This document shows, piece by piece, positions 17,291 to 25,489 of a stretch of 42,274 nucleotides of DNA; position 1 is the first letter of the stretch, and each line of letters starts with the position of its first letter. This stretch comes from Planctomicrobium piriforme. GTDB lineage: Bacteria > Planctomycetota > Planctomycetia > Planctomycetales > Planctomycetaceae. Made by a program: the position numbers and the translations under genes. The stretch is from NCBI GenBank assembly GCA_945861445.1, contig CAMAVF010000009.1, positions 1-42,274 of the forward strand, given 5' to 3'. The notes under the pieces were generated by a model. That model was not told the DNA's origin. It was given only the letters and a program-made list of their open reading frames with translations, and made no database searches.

Positions 17291-17524
17291 ATGAGTCGCA
17301 AACTATTAATCATTACGAGTGTCCTCGCAGCCATGTTCTGCGTCACGCTCGACAATTCCACGGCAGAAGCCGGACGTTATTACGGCGGATGGCGGGGTGG
17401 ATATCGCGGCGGTTACTACGGTTACCGAGGCGGTTACCGCAGGGGACACTACGGCGGTTGGCGACCGGCCTATCGCTGGGGTTACACCACCCCGTATTAC
17501 GGCGGCTACTACTATTACTACTAG
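17291..17524 (+). CDS. Secreted Gly/Tyr-rich peptide, 77 aa
   Basis: A signal peptide (MSRKLLIITSVLAAMFCVTL...AEA) is followed by a tail almost entirely of Gly, Tyr, Arg and Trp in GGYRGGYYGYRGGY-like repeats, ending in five tyrosines. AAGGAGG six bases before the ATG at 17291 makes the start secure. No enzyme domain is present. Similar short GY-rich exported proteins occur in several bacterial groups. A structural or adhesive role at the cell surface, or tyrosine cross-linking, is a guess. It is 59 bases after csbD and shares its low-complexity style with the 644-residue protein downstream. Confidence 0.8.
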   Translation: MSRKLLIITSVLAAMFCVTLDNSTAEAGRYYGGWRGGYRGGYYGYRGGYRRGHYGGWRPAYRWGYTTPYYGGYYYYY

Positions 17525-17621
17525 CGCCCGCGATGTGCAGAGCTCTCTCGGTTGTGGGTGAGACGCAACTCGTGCCGGGGCAGGGGGCGCAACTCACGTC
17601 ATAACCACATCGTTTCGCGTC

Positions 17622-17686
17622 GGCACCCTTGCGGCTTTAGTCCCTCATAAAAGGCTGAAGCCGCCTCTCTATCAGGAGTGGGTGCC
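17622..17686. terminator. Nested hairpin
   Basis: Inner arms GCGGCTTTAG (17631-17640) and CTGAAGCCGC (17655-17664) form a near-perfect stem. Outer GGCACCC and GGGTGCC extend it. It lies in the 230-base gap after the Gly/Tyr-rich gene and may terminate the csbD transcript. No U-run follows. Confidence 0.55.
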
Positions 17687-17755
17687 TGACGCATTTTGAT
17701 TTCACTGATAGTCTCAAGCCTGCAGCTCAGGCAGTCGGTTCAACAAGGAGACAGC

Positions 17756-18841
17756 ATGCGAAAGTTCGCATATCTAACAGCAGCAGTACTGTCGGTGACG
17801 GGCATTTGCTTTGGTCTCGCCGCCGATGACGCGACCACGACCAAGAAGCCAGCGGCGTCCACTCCCTCGAAGCCCGCCACGAAGCCCGCCCCCAAGGCGA
17901 CGAAGACGGAAGAGAAACCGGCCAAAACGGCTGAAGATGAGGAGAAAGCTCCGTCCAAGCAAGAGGCCGACGTCCCCGCGAAATATTCGGCCGATGAAGC
18001 CGCCATTCGGCAGGCCAACGACAGCTTGCTCAAGGCCTACGCGTCGGACAATGCTGAAACCGTCGCTCAACACTTCACGCCAGATGCTGAGTATGTGAAT
18101 TGCAATGGCACCGTCTTTCATGGCCGTGAAGCAATTCAGGACTCGCTGACGACCTTCTTCGCTGATCATCCCGGCTGCGAGCTCCAGACCGAGCTGCACG
18201 ACTTGCGTTTTGTCAGCCCCTCAGTGGCGATCGTGGAAGGGACGACCACCGTCGTTCACAAGGGGGACTCTGACGAGACGACGCACTGCAAGTTCACCGC
18301 AGTCTACAACAAAAATGATGACAAATGGCTGCTTGCCAGTGTGCGAGACCAACTGCACGCGGTTCGGCCGACACATGAAGATCAACTCGATCAATTGAGT
18401 TTTCTGATTGGCGACTGGGTCAATGAAGACAGTGATTCCGTGGTGTCATTCTCATGTCGGCCGACCGACAATGGCAAATTCCTCATCCGCGACTTTTCCA
18501 TGAAAGTCCAGGGCCAGGAAGTCCTCAGCGGAACTGAGCGTATCGGCTGGGATCCGTTGACGGGCAAGTTGCGGGCATGGATCTTCGACTCCGAAGGGGG
18601 ATTCGCCGAGGGGATGTGGCATCGCGAAGGCGACGTCTGGACTCTCAGATTATCCGGCGTCAATTCCGCAGGCGAAGTTGCTTCGGGAACCAGCCATTAC
18701 ACGGTGATTAACGATCACCGGATGACCTGGCAGGCCGTGGACCATGTCATTGGCGGCGTGGCACTGCCCAATAGCCCAGAATTTACGTTGGTTCAAAAGT
18801 CGCCTGATCCCCTCGATCACGACGAGAAACCAGCGAAGTAA
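17756..18841 (+). CDS. Secreted NTF2/SnoaL-like protein with C-terminal DUF1579-like domain
   Basis: 361 residues. A signal peptide (MRKFAYLTAAVLSVTGICFGLA) is followed by a Lys/Pro/Ala/Thr-rich linker to about residue 70. An NTF2-fold domain (~75-200, SADEAAIRQANDSLLKAYASDNAETVAQHFTPDAEY type, as in SnoaL/DUF4440 proteins) comes next. The last part (~207-348, LSFLIGDWV...GWDPLTGKLRAWIFDSEGGF...GMWHREGDVW) is a beta-barrel of the type seen in DUF1579-like proteins. These domains usually bind small hydrophobic ligands or are catalytic in hydrolase-like ways; I cannot tell the substrate. AAGGAG before the ATG at 17756 fixes the start. Confidence 0.85.
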   Translation: MRKFAYLTAAVLSVTGICFGLAADDATTTKKPAASTPSKPATKPAPKATKTEEKPAKTAEDEEKAPSKQEADVPAKYSADEAAIRQANDSLLKAYASDNAETVAQHFTPDAEYVNCNGTVFHGREAIQDSLTTFFADHPGCELQTELHDLRFVSPSVAIVEGTTTVVHKGDSDETTHCKFTAVYNKNDDKWLLASVRDQLHAVRPTHEDQLDQLSFLIGDWVNEDSDSVVSFSCRPTDNGKFLIRDFSMKVQGQEVLSGTERIGWDPLTGKLRAWIFDSEGGFAEGMWHREGDVWTLRLSGVNSAGEVASGTSHYTVINDHRMTWQAVDHVIGGVALPNSPEFTLVQKSPDPLDHDEKPAK

Positions 18842-18927
18842 AAAACTCTATTGATCAATGCTGAGCCTCAGTCGAACGGTCTCTCCGCTCGCCGGCGCTC
18901 GCATCAAAAACTCCTGGGAAGGTAATC

Positions 18928-20862
18928 ATGAAATCATTTGAATATAGAACGTGGGGCATCGCCTTAGTCGGCGGTCTCGCACTGACGTTCGGTCTTGGCG
19001 ATGCAATTTCGTCCCTCACAGGCAGTTCTCAGCAATCAGCCAGTGCCTTTCAAAAGGGTGGCGGAGGTCGAGGCGGTGGTGGTGGAGGAAACCGTGAAGG
19101 CGGAGGTGGCGGTGGGGGAAATCGTGGAGGCGGTGGAGGTAACTCCGGCGGAGGAGGTAGGTCGGGTGGCGGCGGCGCTGCTCATCCGGGTGGCGGTGGT
19201 TCACCACCTGCCGTCAATCGAACGCCATCCTTTAGTCGTCCCAATGTTGCGCCAAGGACTAATGTCAATCCGGGACCTGGTGTTCAAGGTGGGGCCGGGG
19301 GGCGAGTCGCAGTTCCTGGAAAATCCGCAACCACCAGAACCCCCAACCCCAACACTCGGGTTGGTCCGGCTAATCCGGGAGCCGGAGCGGGTGTCCGAAC
19401 GAACCCGACAGTTCGCTCGGGTGCAAACGTCAACCCAAATATTCGCGTCAATCCTAACGCCAACATCCGTAGTCCGAACACGGTTAACCGGACCACGGTC
19501 AATCAGAACAACATCAATCGCAACAACGTGAATCGAAACAATAATGGGAACTACGTGAATCTGGGCAATCGCCGGGTGGGCCTGGGCCCCAATGGATATC
19601 GGCCCGCGTATTACAATCACGGACTCTATCACGGCTATTGGGGTGGTGGCTACGGTGGCCGTGGCGGCTATGGACCGTATGGCGGCTACGGCCGGTATGG
19701 CTATGGCGGTTTCGGCCGAGGAATCGGTCTGGGAATCGGCTTGGGGTATGGCCTGGGCGGACTCGGTTATGGATACGGTGGATACGGCTATGGCCTCGGT
19801 TATGGCTATGGATATCGGCCGCTGGGTTGGGGCTACGGCGGGTGGGGCTTGGGTTCAATGGCCTATAACAGCGGCTATTTGGGATACAACAACCCGTACT
19901 ATGGCGGCGGTGGCGGCTCGTTCGGTGGATACAGTTATGCCCAGCCAATTCCCGTCAGTTATGCGTCCACAGCAGTGGGTGATGATCCCAATTCCACTCC
20001 CCAAGCTCAGATCATGGACAACGCGGTCGCTGCGTTCAAACAGAACGATTACGACGCGGCACTCGATATCATCAACAAAGGGATCACTCAGTATCCAACC
20101 GATGCGGTCATGCACGAGTTTCGTGGCTTGGTATTGTTTGCCAAGGGAGACTATCAGCAGGCGGCAGCCACGATCCATTCCGTCCTGGCTGTGGGACCGG
20201 GTTGGGATTGGACCACGCTCAGCAGCCTCTATCCCGACGTGGCGATCTACACCCAGCAACTGCGAGCCTTGGAAGCCTTCACGCGACGGCAACCTGATGA
20301 TGGTGGCTCGCGGTTCTTGCTGGGCTATCACTACATGACAGACGGGCACCCGGATGCTGCCGCACGTCAATTTGAACAGGTTGTGAAGCTGGTGCCCACC
20401 GACCGCGTGGCCGCCGATGTGCTGAAGATGATCACCGCGCCGGCCGGCAATCAGGTGGCGGGCAATGCAACGGCTCAACCCGGTCAGGAGCCGACTCCGG
20501 CTCTGACCGAAGATCCCCAGGCAATTGCCCAGCGAACTCCCACGCCGGGCCAGGAAACCGTTCCGGCCGGCAAGCCGCTGGATGAAGCGGCCCTGATGGG
20601 AACCTGGAAGGCCAGCCGAGAAGATGGATCGCAATTCGAATTGACGCTTGCGGCCGGTAAGAAGTTCAATTGGAAGTTCAGCCAAAAGGGTCAAAAGCCC
20701 ACGGAATTCGGCGGAACCTACACAATCGACGGCCCGGTTCTCGCGCTCGAAAGCAAGGAAGGTGGCTCGCTGATCGCCGGTGTCGTCCAGGAAGATGGCA
20801 AGTTCAACTTCAAGTTGATTGGCTCTCCCAAAGAAGACCCTGGTCTCAACTTCACGAAATAA
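18928..20862 (+). CDS. Secreted Gly-rich low-complexity protein with TPR domain and lipocalin-like C-terminus
   Basis: 644 residues in five parts: a hydrophobic N-terminal export segment (GIALVGGLALTFGLGDAISS); a poly-Gly/Arg/Asn region (~44-100); a Pro/Asn/Thr/Val linker (~100-205); a Gly/Tyr-rich stretch (~213-340) of GGYGRYGYGGFG-type repeats; a TPR-like helical region (~359-500, AFKQNDYDAALDIINKGITQYPTDAVMHEF...GDYQQAAATI...GHPDAAARQFEQVVKLVP); and a C-terminal ~95-residue beta domain (LMGTWKASREDGSQFELTLAAGKKF). The TPRs suggest protein partners in the periplasm or at the surface. The low-complexity parts resemble structural or adhesive material. AAGG precedes the ATG at 18928. Confidence 0.85.
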   Translation: MKSFEYRTWGIALVGGLALTFGLGDAISSLTGSSQQSASAFQKGGGGRGGGGGGNREGGGGGGGNRGGGGGNSGGGGRSGGGGAAHPGGGGSPPAVNRTPSFSRPNVAPRTNVNPGPGVQGGAGGRVAVPGKSATTRTPNPNTRVGPANPGAGAGVRTNPTVRSGANVNPNIRVNPNANIRSPNTVNRTTVNQNNINRNNVNRNNNGNYVNLGNRRVGLGPNGYRPAYYNHGLYHGYWGGGYGGRGGYGPYGGYGRYGYGGFGRGIGLGIGLGYGLGGLGYGYGGYGYGLGYGYGYRPLGWGYGGWGLGSMAYNSGYLGYNNPYYGGGGGSFGGYSYAQPIPVSYASTAVGDDPNSTPQAQIMDNAVAAFKQNDYDAALDIINKGITQYPTDAVMHEFRGLVLFAKGDYQQAAATIHSVLAVGPGWDWTTLSSLYPDVAIYTQQLRALEAFTRRQPDDGGSRFLLGYHYMTDGHPDAAARQFEQVVKLVPTDRVAADVLKMITAPAGNQVAGNATAQPGQEPTPALTEDPQAIAQRTPTPGQETVPAGKPLDEAALMGTWKASREDGSQFELTLAAGKKFNWKFSQKGQKPTEFGGTYTIDGPVLALESKEGGSLIAGVVQEDGKFNFKLIGSPKEDPGLNFTK

Positions 20863-20887
20863 CTTCCTGGAAAACGGAGTCTCCGCC

Positions 20888-21082
20888 ATGTTGCGTCTGT
20901 CGTTAGCCTCACTGATTTGTTCATTAAGTTCCGGAGTGTTTGGCTTCGGAGCGGGGGCTGCTCCCAGTTGGGTCTGGGCGAGAGGATTATTCTTTCTGTT
21001 CCTGATCGTCTGGTTGGCCTGTCTGATTGGTGGAACGATTAGCAAGTCCGCTCTAGTTCGGATTCGGCAGCCGCAACATTAA
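20888..21082 (+). CDS. DUF1328/YtjA-like small membrane protein, 64 aa
   Basis: The peptide MLRLSLASLICSLSSGVFGFGA with a second hydrophobic helix (RGLFFLFLIVWLACLIGG) follows the two-helix pattern of DUF1328 (YtjA), a small inner-membrane protein of unknown function, often encoded near stress genes. The ATG at 20888 has GGAG nine bases upstream and starts at the conserved N-terminus; the frame is open 23 codons further into the preceding gene. It lies 25 bases after the Gly-rich TPR gene, so they may be cotranscribed. It carries a basic C-terminal tail. Confidence 0.8.
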   Translation: MLRLSLASLICSLSSGVFGFGAGAAPSWVWARGLFFLFLIVWLACLIGGTISKSALVRIRQPQH

Positions 21083-21149
21083 CTGGAATCGCAGCAGAAC
21101 GCTGTGGAAATCTCATCCCTGAGTAAACATAGCAGAATTGGAGACAGTC

Positions 21150-21632
21150 GTGGCAACGCCCACATCGATCGGTCCTGACTTTCAACCGGTGACCCGGCAG
21201 GAATTGGTCAAATTGTTGAACCAGGATCTCGCACGTGAATATCAAGCCGTGATTTCCTATGTCGTTTATTCGCAGGTCCTCAAGGGGGCGCAATACATGA
21301 ATATTGCTGCCGAACTGGAAGTTCACGCTTCCGAGGAACTGGCTCATGCAGTGACTCTGGCCAAGCAGGTCGACTATCTCGGCGGCATGCCGGCGACAGT
21401 GCCCGAGTTGGTGACGACGTCAGAAAAGGCCGAAGACATGCTGCGTTTCGACCTGGATGCAGAAAATGAGACCATCCGCAATTATCGACTGCGGGTTCGT
21501 CAATGTGAGGCCCTGGGCGAATATGCTCTGGCGGAACAGCTCCGAGAAATCCTCGTTCAGGAACAGGATCATCAGATCGCGCTGGCGACTGCGCTGGGCA
21601 TCGATGTGCCTGATGCTTCGTCGGGTAAATAA
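21150..21632 (+). CDS. Ferritin-like diiron protein (bacterioferritin-type)
   Basis: 160 residues forming a four-helix bundle. Putative iron ligands are visible: Glu in LAREYQAVISYVVYS, the E-x-x-H pair in ELEVHASEELAHA, Glu in NETIRNYRLRVRQCE and the QEQDHQIALA helix. The order matches bacterioferritin/ferritin-like proteins, which oxidise Fe(II) and store or detoxify iron. The GTG at 21150 stands seven bases after GGAG and gives a sensible N-terminus; a TTG at 21138 is the alternative. It is embedded in the stress cassette, fitting protection from iron-driven oxidative damage. Whether it stores iron or only has ferroxidase activity cannot be seen. Confidence 0.85.
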   Translation: MATPTSIGPDFQPVTRQELVKLLNQDLAREYQAVISYVVYSQVLKGAQYMNIAAELEVHASEELAHAVTLAKQVDYLGGMPATVPELVTTSEKAEDMLRFDLDAENETIRNYRLRVRQCEALGEYALAEQLREILVQEQDHQIALATALGIDVPDASSGK

Positions 21633-21668
21633 CCGCCACTCGGTACACTTACAAAGGACAGGTCCATC

Positions 21669-21821
21669 ATGGGAACAATTCTGCTGATCATTTTAATTCT
21701 TTTGCTCCTCGGTGCGGTGCCGGCCTGGCCGCACAGTCGCTCGTGGGGTTACGGTCCCAGTGGCGGATTGAGCCTGATCGTTGTCATCCTGCTCATTCTG
21801 ATCCTGTTCAGACACATTTGA
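21669..21821 (+). CDS. DUF3309 family membrane peptide, 50 aa
   Basis: The translation is MGTILLIILILLLLGAVPAW, then a polar GYGPSGG loop, then a second helix (SLIVVILLILILF), exactly the DUF3309 pattern of two short TM segments around SRSWGYGPSGG. AAAGGA lies about ten bases before the ATG. DUF3309 proteins have no known function but are common beside CsbD and DUF1328 genes, as here. A strong hairpin 45 bases downstream closes the cassette. Confidence 0.9.
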   Translation: MGTILLIILILLLLGAVPAWPHSRSWGYGPSGGLSLIVVILLILILFRHI

Positions 21822-21866
21822 ATCGATCCACAGAGCACGCCCTACAAGCAAACGGGAATTTGAACT

Positions 21867-21917
21867 GGGTGGCTGGCTGGCGGTGATTTGCTAAAATCAA
21901 CCGCCGACCAGCCACCC
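21867..21917. terminator. Hairpin after the stress cassette
   Basis: GGGTGGCTGG..TGGCGGT pairs with ACCGCC..CCAGCCACCC, and inner TGATTT pairs with AAATCA, giving a stem of about 20 pairs with one small bulge. It separates the DUF3309 gene from the amidase gene. There is no clear U-run. Confidence 0.65.
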
Positions 21918-21941
21918 ACCTTCATTCCAGGAGTTTGTCTT

Positions 21942-23348
21942 ATGGCGCAGGACGATCTCGCGTATCAGTCCGCAGTGGAACTCGCGGCCTTGATTCGCAC
22001 GAAAAAAGTCTCGCCGCGCGAAGTCATGCAAGCGCTCCTGAAGCGGATTGAGACGCTGAACCCCAAGCTCAATGCCTTCGTCACAGTCGCCGCTGAAGAA
22101 GCCCTCTGTGCTGCAACGCGGGCGGAACAGGCCGTGATGAGCGGTGAGCGTCTGGGTCCGTTGCACGGCGTGCCGCTGCATGTCAAAGACAATCTCTTCG
22201 TGGCCGGTTCACGCACCACGTTCGGCTCGAAGCTCCTCGAACAAAATATCACTGCCGACGATTGCCCCGCGGTCAAGCGTTTACGCTCCGCCGGCATGAT
22301 CGTGATGGGACGCACCAATAGCCCCGAGTTCGGCTGGAAAGGAGTCACTGATAATCGTGTGTTTGGAATCACGCGCAATCCGTGGAACACGAATCTGACT
22401 CCCGGCGGTTCCAGTGGCGGCGCTTCTGCTGCTGTCGCCACCGGCATGGGCCCGATCGGCATGGGGACCGACGGCGGCGGCTCCTTACGGATCCCGGCTT
22501 CATTCTGCGGACTCGTGGGGTTTAAGGCCAGTTTTGGCCGCGTCCCGAATTGGCCCGGCAGCGGCGGTGCCATCCTGCGACACATTGGAACAATCACACG
22601 CACGGTCGCCGACATGGCCGCTTCGCTGGAGGCCATGGCGGGCCCGGATCCAGGCGATTTGTTGTCATTGCCGCGCAGCGCCGTCAGTTTCACTGCTGAG
22701 TTGGAAACAGGAATCCGCGGGAAGCGGATCGCCTATTGCCCCGACCTGGGCTATGCCACTGTCGAACCTGAAGTCGCGGCGATCTGCCAGCAAGCCGCGA
22801 AACGCTTCACTGAAGCCGGTGCGATTGTCGAGGAAATCAAACTCGAATGGCGCGATCCATATCCGGCCTGGAGCGTCTTCTTCTTCGGAACGGCGGCCGC
22901 TGCGGTGGAGAAAAAACTCGCTACTCAGGGTGATCTGCTGGATCCTGGTTTTCGGCGCGTGGTCGAACGGGGCCTGCAACTGCGTGGAGTCGACTTCGCC
23001 AATGCGCTCGCGGCGCGTCACGATTTCTGGGAACAAGCCCGAAAGGTCTACGAGCGCTGCGACCTGTTGCTGTCCCCCACTCTGGCGGTGCCGCCGTTCG
23101 CGGTCGGGCAGGATGATGCGGATCCCTTGAATGGCGAAAAGCTGGACTCGCTGCAATGGACGCGGTTTACGTATCCGTTCAATCTCACAGGTCAACCGGC
23201 GGCCAGCATTCCCGCCGGCTGGACAAAATCGGGCCTGCCCGTGGGATTACAAATCATCGGCGACCGCTTCGCCGATCTGTTGGTACTGCAAGCCGCACGA
23301 GCTTTTGAACAAATTCAACCGTGGGCCCAATTACGCCCGAAGCTCTAG
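21942..23348 (+). CDS. Amidase signature family hydrolase
   Basis: 468 residues. All three members of the Ser-cisSer-Lys triad are visible: Lys82 in HGVPLHVKDN, cis-Ser157 in TPGGSSGGASAA and nucleophile Ser181 in GTDGGGSLRIPA, with the normal 24-residue spacing of the two serines. The overall length fits GatA-like and broad-specificity amidases. No gatB or gatC is nearby and the C-terminal half lacks obvious GatA features, so hydrolysis of a small amide is more likely than tRNA amidotransfer. GGAG nine bases upstream supports the ATG at 21942; an in-frame start 18 codons earlier would fall in the hairpin. Confidence 0.92.
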   Translation: MAQDDLAYQSAVELAALIRTKKVSPREVMQALLKRIETLNPKLNAFVTVAAEEALCAATRAEQAVMSGERLGPLHGVPLHVKDNLFVAGSRTTFGSKLLEQNITADDCPAVKRLRSAGMIVMGRTNSPEFGWKGVTDNRVFGITRNPWNTNLTPGGSSGGASAAVATGMGPIGMGTDGGGSLRIPASFCGLVGFKASFGRVPNWPGSGGAILRHIGTITRTVADMAASLEAMAGPDPGDLLSLPRSAVSFTAELETGIRGKRIAYCPDLGYATVEPEVAAICQQAAKRFTEAGAIVEEIKLEWRDPYPAWSVFFFGTAAAAVEKKLATQGDLLDPGFRRVVERGLQLRGVDFANALAARHDFWEQARKVYERCDLLLSPTLAVPPFAVGQDDADPLNGEKLDSLQWTRFTYPFNLTGQPAASIPAGWTKSGLPVGLQIIGDRFADLLVLQAARAFEQIQPWAQLRPKL

Positions 23349-23365
23349 AGGATTTGTTTTTCAAT

Positions 23366-23437
23366 CCCATAGGTCCCATTCGTCCCATAAGTCCTATTAG
23401 TCCCATCGTTTTTTTATGGGACGGATGGGACTAATGG
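23366..23437. repeat. GTCCCAT palindromic repeat
   Basis: Several GTCCCAT/GTCCTAT units (CCCATAGGTCCCATTCGTCC...) are followed after a T-run by the inverted units ATGGGACGGATGGGACTAAT. It can fold into a hairpin and lies between the convergent amidase and aldo/keto reductase genes, where it could end transcription from both sides. A partial copy lies at 41237-41259. Confidence 0.7.
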
Positions 23438-23459
23438 AATGACGACACGATCGTTGATT

Positions 23460-24218
23460 TTACAAATCAGAGATCGCATTCAAATTCTGCCGCATGTGCT
23501 GCGAATTCAAGGTCCCCACGACTACCGTGGTAACGCCGGGGTTGTTCAGCACGAAACGCAATCCTGCGTCGGCCGCAAGCTTTCCGGAGGCGAGCGCTTT
23601 CTTGACGACAACGCCGATTCCGGCCGCTCGAGCGGCGGCAATCACCGGTTCGAACGCACGATCCTGCAGGTGATATTCGACCATCAACACGTCGGCCCAA
23701 GCCAGTGCCGCTTCGGCTCCGGCAACGGATTTGGCGGATAATCCAATCTGCCTCACGAACTTCTGTTCGCGAAGACGTTGCAGCGTGGCAACCGCGTCCG
23801 TGTCGCGCTGAATCGCCAGATCGTCCGCATTCGAGTGAATGAACACGACATCCAGCGTCTCTGTTTTCAGGCGTTGAAGACTCCGTTCAACGCTGCGTTC
23901 AATTGCACCACCAGAAAAATCGTAGGTCGAAACGCCATTCTCAAACGTCTCGCCAACCTTGGTCGACAGAATGTATTCTGCTCGGCGGTGTGCGATTACG
24001 GATCCAATCCGCGCCTCACTGAGACCATAGGCGGGGGCCGTGTCGATGTAGTTGATCCCCAGATCGAGCAACTCATTGAGCAGGCGTGAGACCTCGGCCT
24101 CGTCGGGGAGAGAATACTCCGTCCCGTACTTGGTTTGTTCGTTGCGTCCGATTTTGAACGCACCGAAGCCGATGGTGCTGACCAACGGTCCCTGACTCCC
24201 TAACTGCCGCTGATCCAT
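23460..24218 (-). CDS. Aldo/keto reductase
   Basis: 252 residues with the full catalytic tetrad of the family: Asp59 and Tyr64 (INYIDTAPAYG), Lys87 (YILSTKVGE) and His128 (VVFIHSN). The fold is an NAD(P)H-dependent (alpha/beta)8 barrel that reduces carbonyls or oxidises alcohols. The signature LGLSAKSV-like turn and a C-terminal GVTTVVVGTLNSQHM are also present. The length is short compared with the usual ~300, as in L-galactose-dehydrogenase-like members. The ATG at 24218 overlaps the end of the FAD oxidoreductase gene by 19 bases, so the two are probably translated from one mRNA. Confidence 0.9.
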   Translation of the reverse strand: MDQRQLGSQGPLVSTIGFGAFKIGRNEQTKYGTEYSLPDEAEVSRLLNELLDLGINYIDTAPAYGLSEARIGSVIAHRRAEYILSTKVGETFENGVSTYDFSGGAIERSVERSLQRLKTETLDVVFIHSNADDLAIQRDTDAVATLQRLREQKFVRQIGLSAKSVAGAEAALAWADVLMVEYHLQDRAFEPVIAAARAAGIGVVVKKALASGKLAADAGLRFVLNNPGVTTVVVGTLNSQHMRQNLNAISDL

Positions 24219-25417
24219 GTTGACTGCAATTCCCAAGGTGGCAAAGCCAACGCCGGAGCGGGCCAATCGAGCTCGCTCAACGCGGTATGGAATTCCGACA
24301 ATCCACCCAACGAGTGATTCAAAACTCCCAAATGCTCAATGGCGTGCTGCGCCATGCGCGGTGCCAGGACAAGTTTCGTCGGCCAAATTGTCAGAACATT
24401 ATTCTCATGCAGTAATTGGACGTCGTTGGGGCGCGATCCATCCGCGGTACGTGCTTCGGCTCGATCGATCCGATACGTCGTCCATTCCAACCCCGCAGAC
24501 TTCCAGCCGGGCAATACGGCTGCCAGTTCCCGCTGCGCGTGGGCGATCTGCTCGGCCGGTTCGAGTCGCACCCCGTCCTCGGCAAGCTGTCCGCCGATCT
24601 GCCAGACAACCCGCCCCTGAGAATCACGGTCGGCCGTGATCGTCACCCGCGTCTTCGCTCCATCGATGCAATGCCCATTGAAGAGCGGCAGATCGCCGCA
24701 GACCAGGACCATGTGCAATGGCCGGCGTTGCATGGCATTTTCGGTCAAGCCCACTTGTGATCGCAACTGAGCATTCCCAGCTCCGGCCGCCAGCACCACC
24801 TGATTCACTTCGATGGACAGCTCACGCGATCCATGCGGTTCAACGATCCGCACGGCCGCCACTCGTCCCGTTGGAAGAACCTGGAATTCGAGGCCGCGCG
24901 CCGGATCGATCTGCAGAATCAGTCCCCGATTTCTCTCCGCCAGCACCTCCGCAAAACTCGTCGTGTCGATGACTTCCTCATCGAGCCGAAACACCTGGCC
25001 GGGACACCGGGTGAGTAGTCCCGGTCGCTCGGCATCGGGCAAGGGAACTGGCTTGACGTGCAAAAACGCCTGGGCCCCGACCATCCCCAGAAACGATTGC
25101 CACGAATCACTGCGCCAGAGATAGCAATGCCGGCTGCGAAATCGAATTGGTGACAGGTCAGGCTCGACCGTTCCAGCCAGTGACGCCCGCCAGCGAGCCG
25201 GCATATCTCGCACGGATCCTGCCGAGGCTGAAAACATTCCCTGCAGGACGTACTTCGTTCCACCATGCAGAATGCCCTGCGAACCGGTCGTCTGCGTGCC
25301 ACCGACGGCACCCGATTCCAGCAACAGCACGCGCAATCCACTGCGCCGCAGCTCGTCAAGGAGCCACAAGCCCGCGCAGCCACCACCAAAAATCAAAACA
25401 TCCGTGCCGAGATTCAC
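24200..25417 (-). CDS. FAD-dependent oxidoreductase (DAO-like fold)
   Basis: About 405 residues. The N-terminus TDVLIFGGGCAGLWLLDEL is the dinucleotide-binding GxGxxG motif, followed by LLLESGAVGGTQTTGSQGILHGGTKY, the FAD-contacting region of D-amino-acid-oxidase or glycerol-3-phosphate-dehydrogenase-like enzymes; later QVVLAAGAGNAQLRSQ completes the cofactor fold. The substrate is unknown. I prefer the GTG at 25417. An ATG at 25489 directly follows the kinase stop codon (TGAATG) and would add 24 residues, which suggests translational coupling. It is followed by the aldo/keto reductase, overlapping 19 bases, so the two enzymes may act on the same or successive substrates. Confidence 0.85.
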   Translation of the reverse strand: MNLGTDVLIFGGGCAGLWLLDELRRSGLRVLLLESGAVGGTQTTGSQGILHGGTKYVLQGMFSASAGSVRDMPARWRASLAGTVEPDLSPIRFRSRHCYLWRSDSWQSFLGMVGAQAFLHVKPVPLPDAERPGLLTRCPGQVFRLDEEVIDTTSFAEVLAERNRGLILQIDPARGLEFQVLPTGRVAAVRIVEPHGSRELSIEVNQVVLAAGAGNAQLRSQVGLTENAMQRRPLHMVLVCGDLPLFNGHCIDGAKTRVTITADRDSQGRVVWQIGGQLAEDGVRLEPAEQIAHAQRELAAVLPGWKSAGLEWTTYRIDRAEARTADGSRPNDVQLLHENNVLTIWPTKLVLAPRMAQHAIEHLGVLNHSLGGLSEFHTALSELDWPAPALALPPWELQSTWISGS

Positions 25418-25489
25418 GTTCCATTTCCCACCATGAAGCGGACGAGCCACTCTGCAGAGTATAGCGATCGAACAAATCCGCAGCGACAT

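Noticed and set aside
19855-21045. Minus-strand frame of 396 residues opposite the Gly-rich TPR gene
   Set aside because: Long antisense frames are expected opposite GC-rich repetitive coding sequence. The plus-strand genes have ribosome-binding sites and known domains.
21942-23348. Naming the amidase gatA
   Set aside because: No gatB/gatC is nearby, and the sequence shows only the general amidase triad, so the narrower name is not supported.
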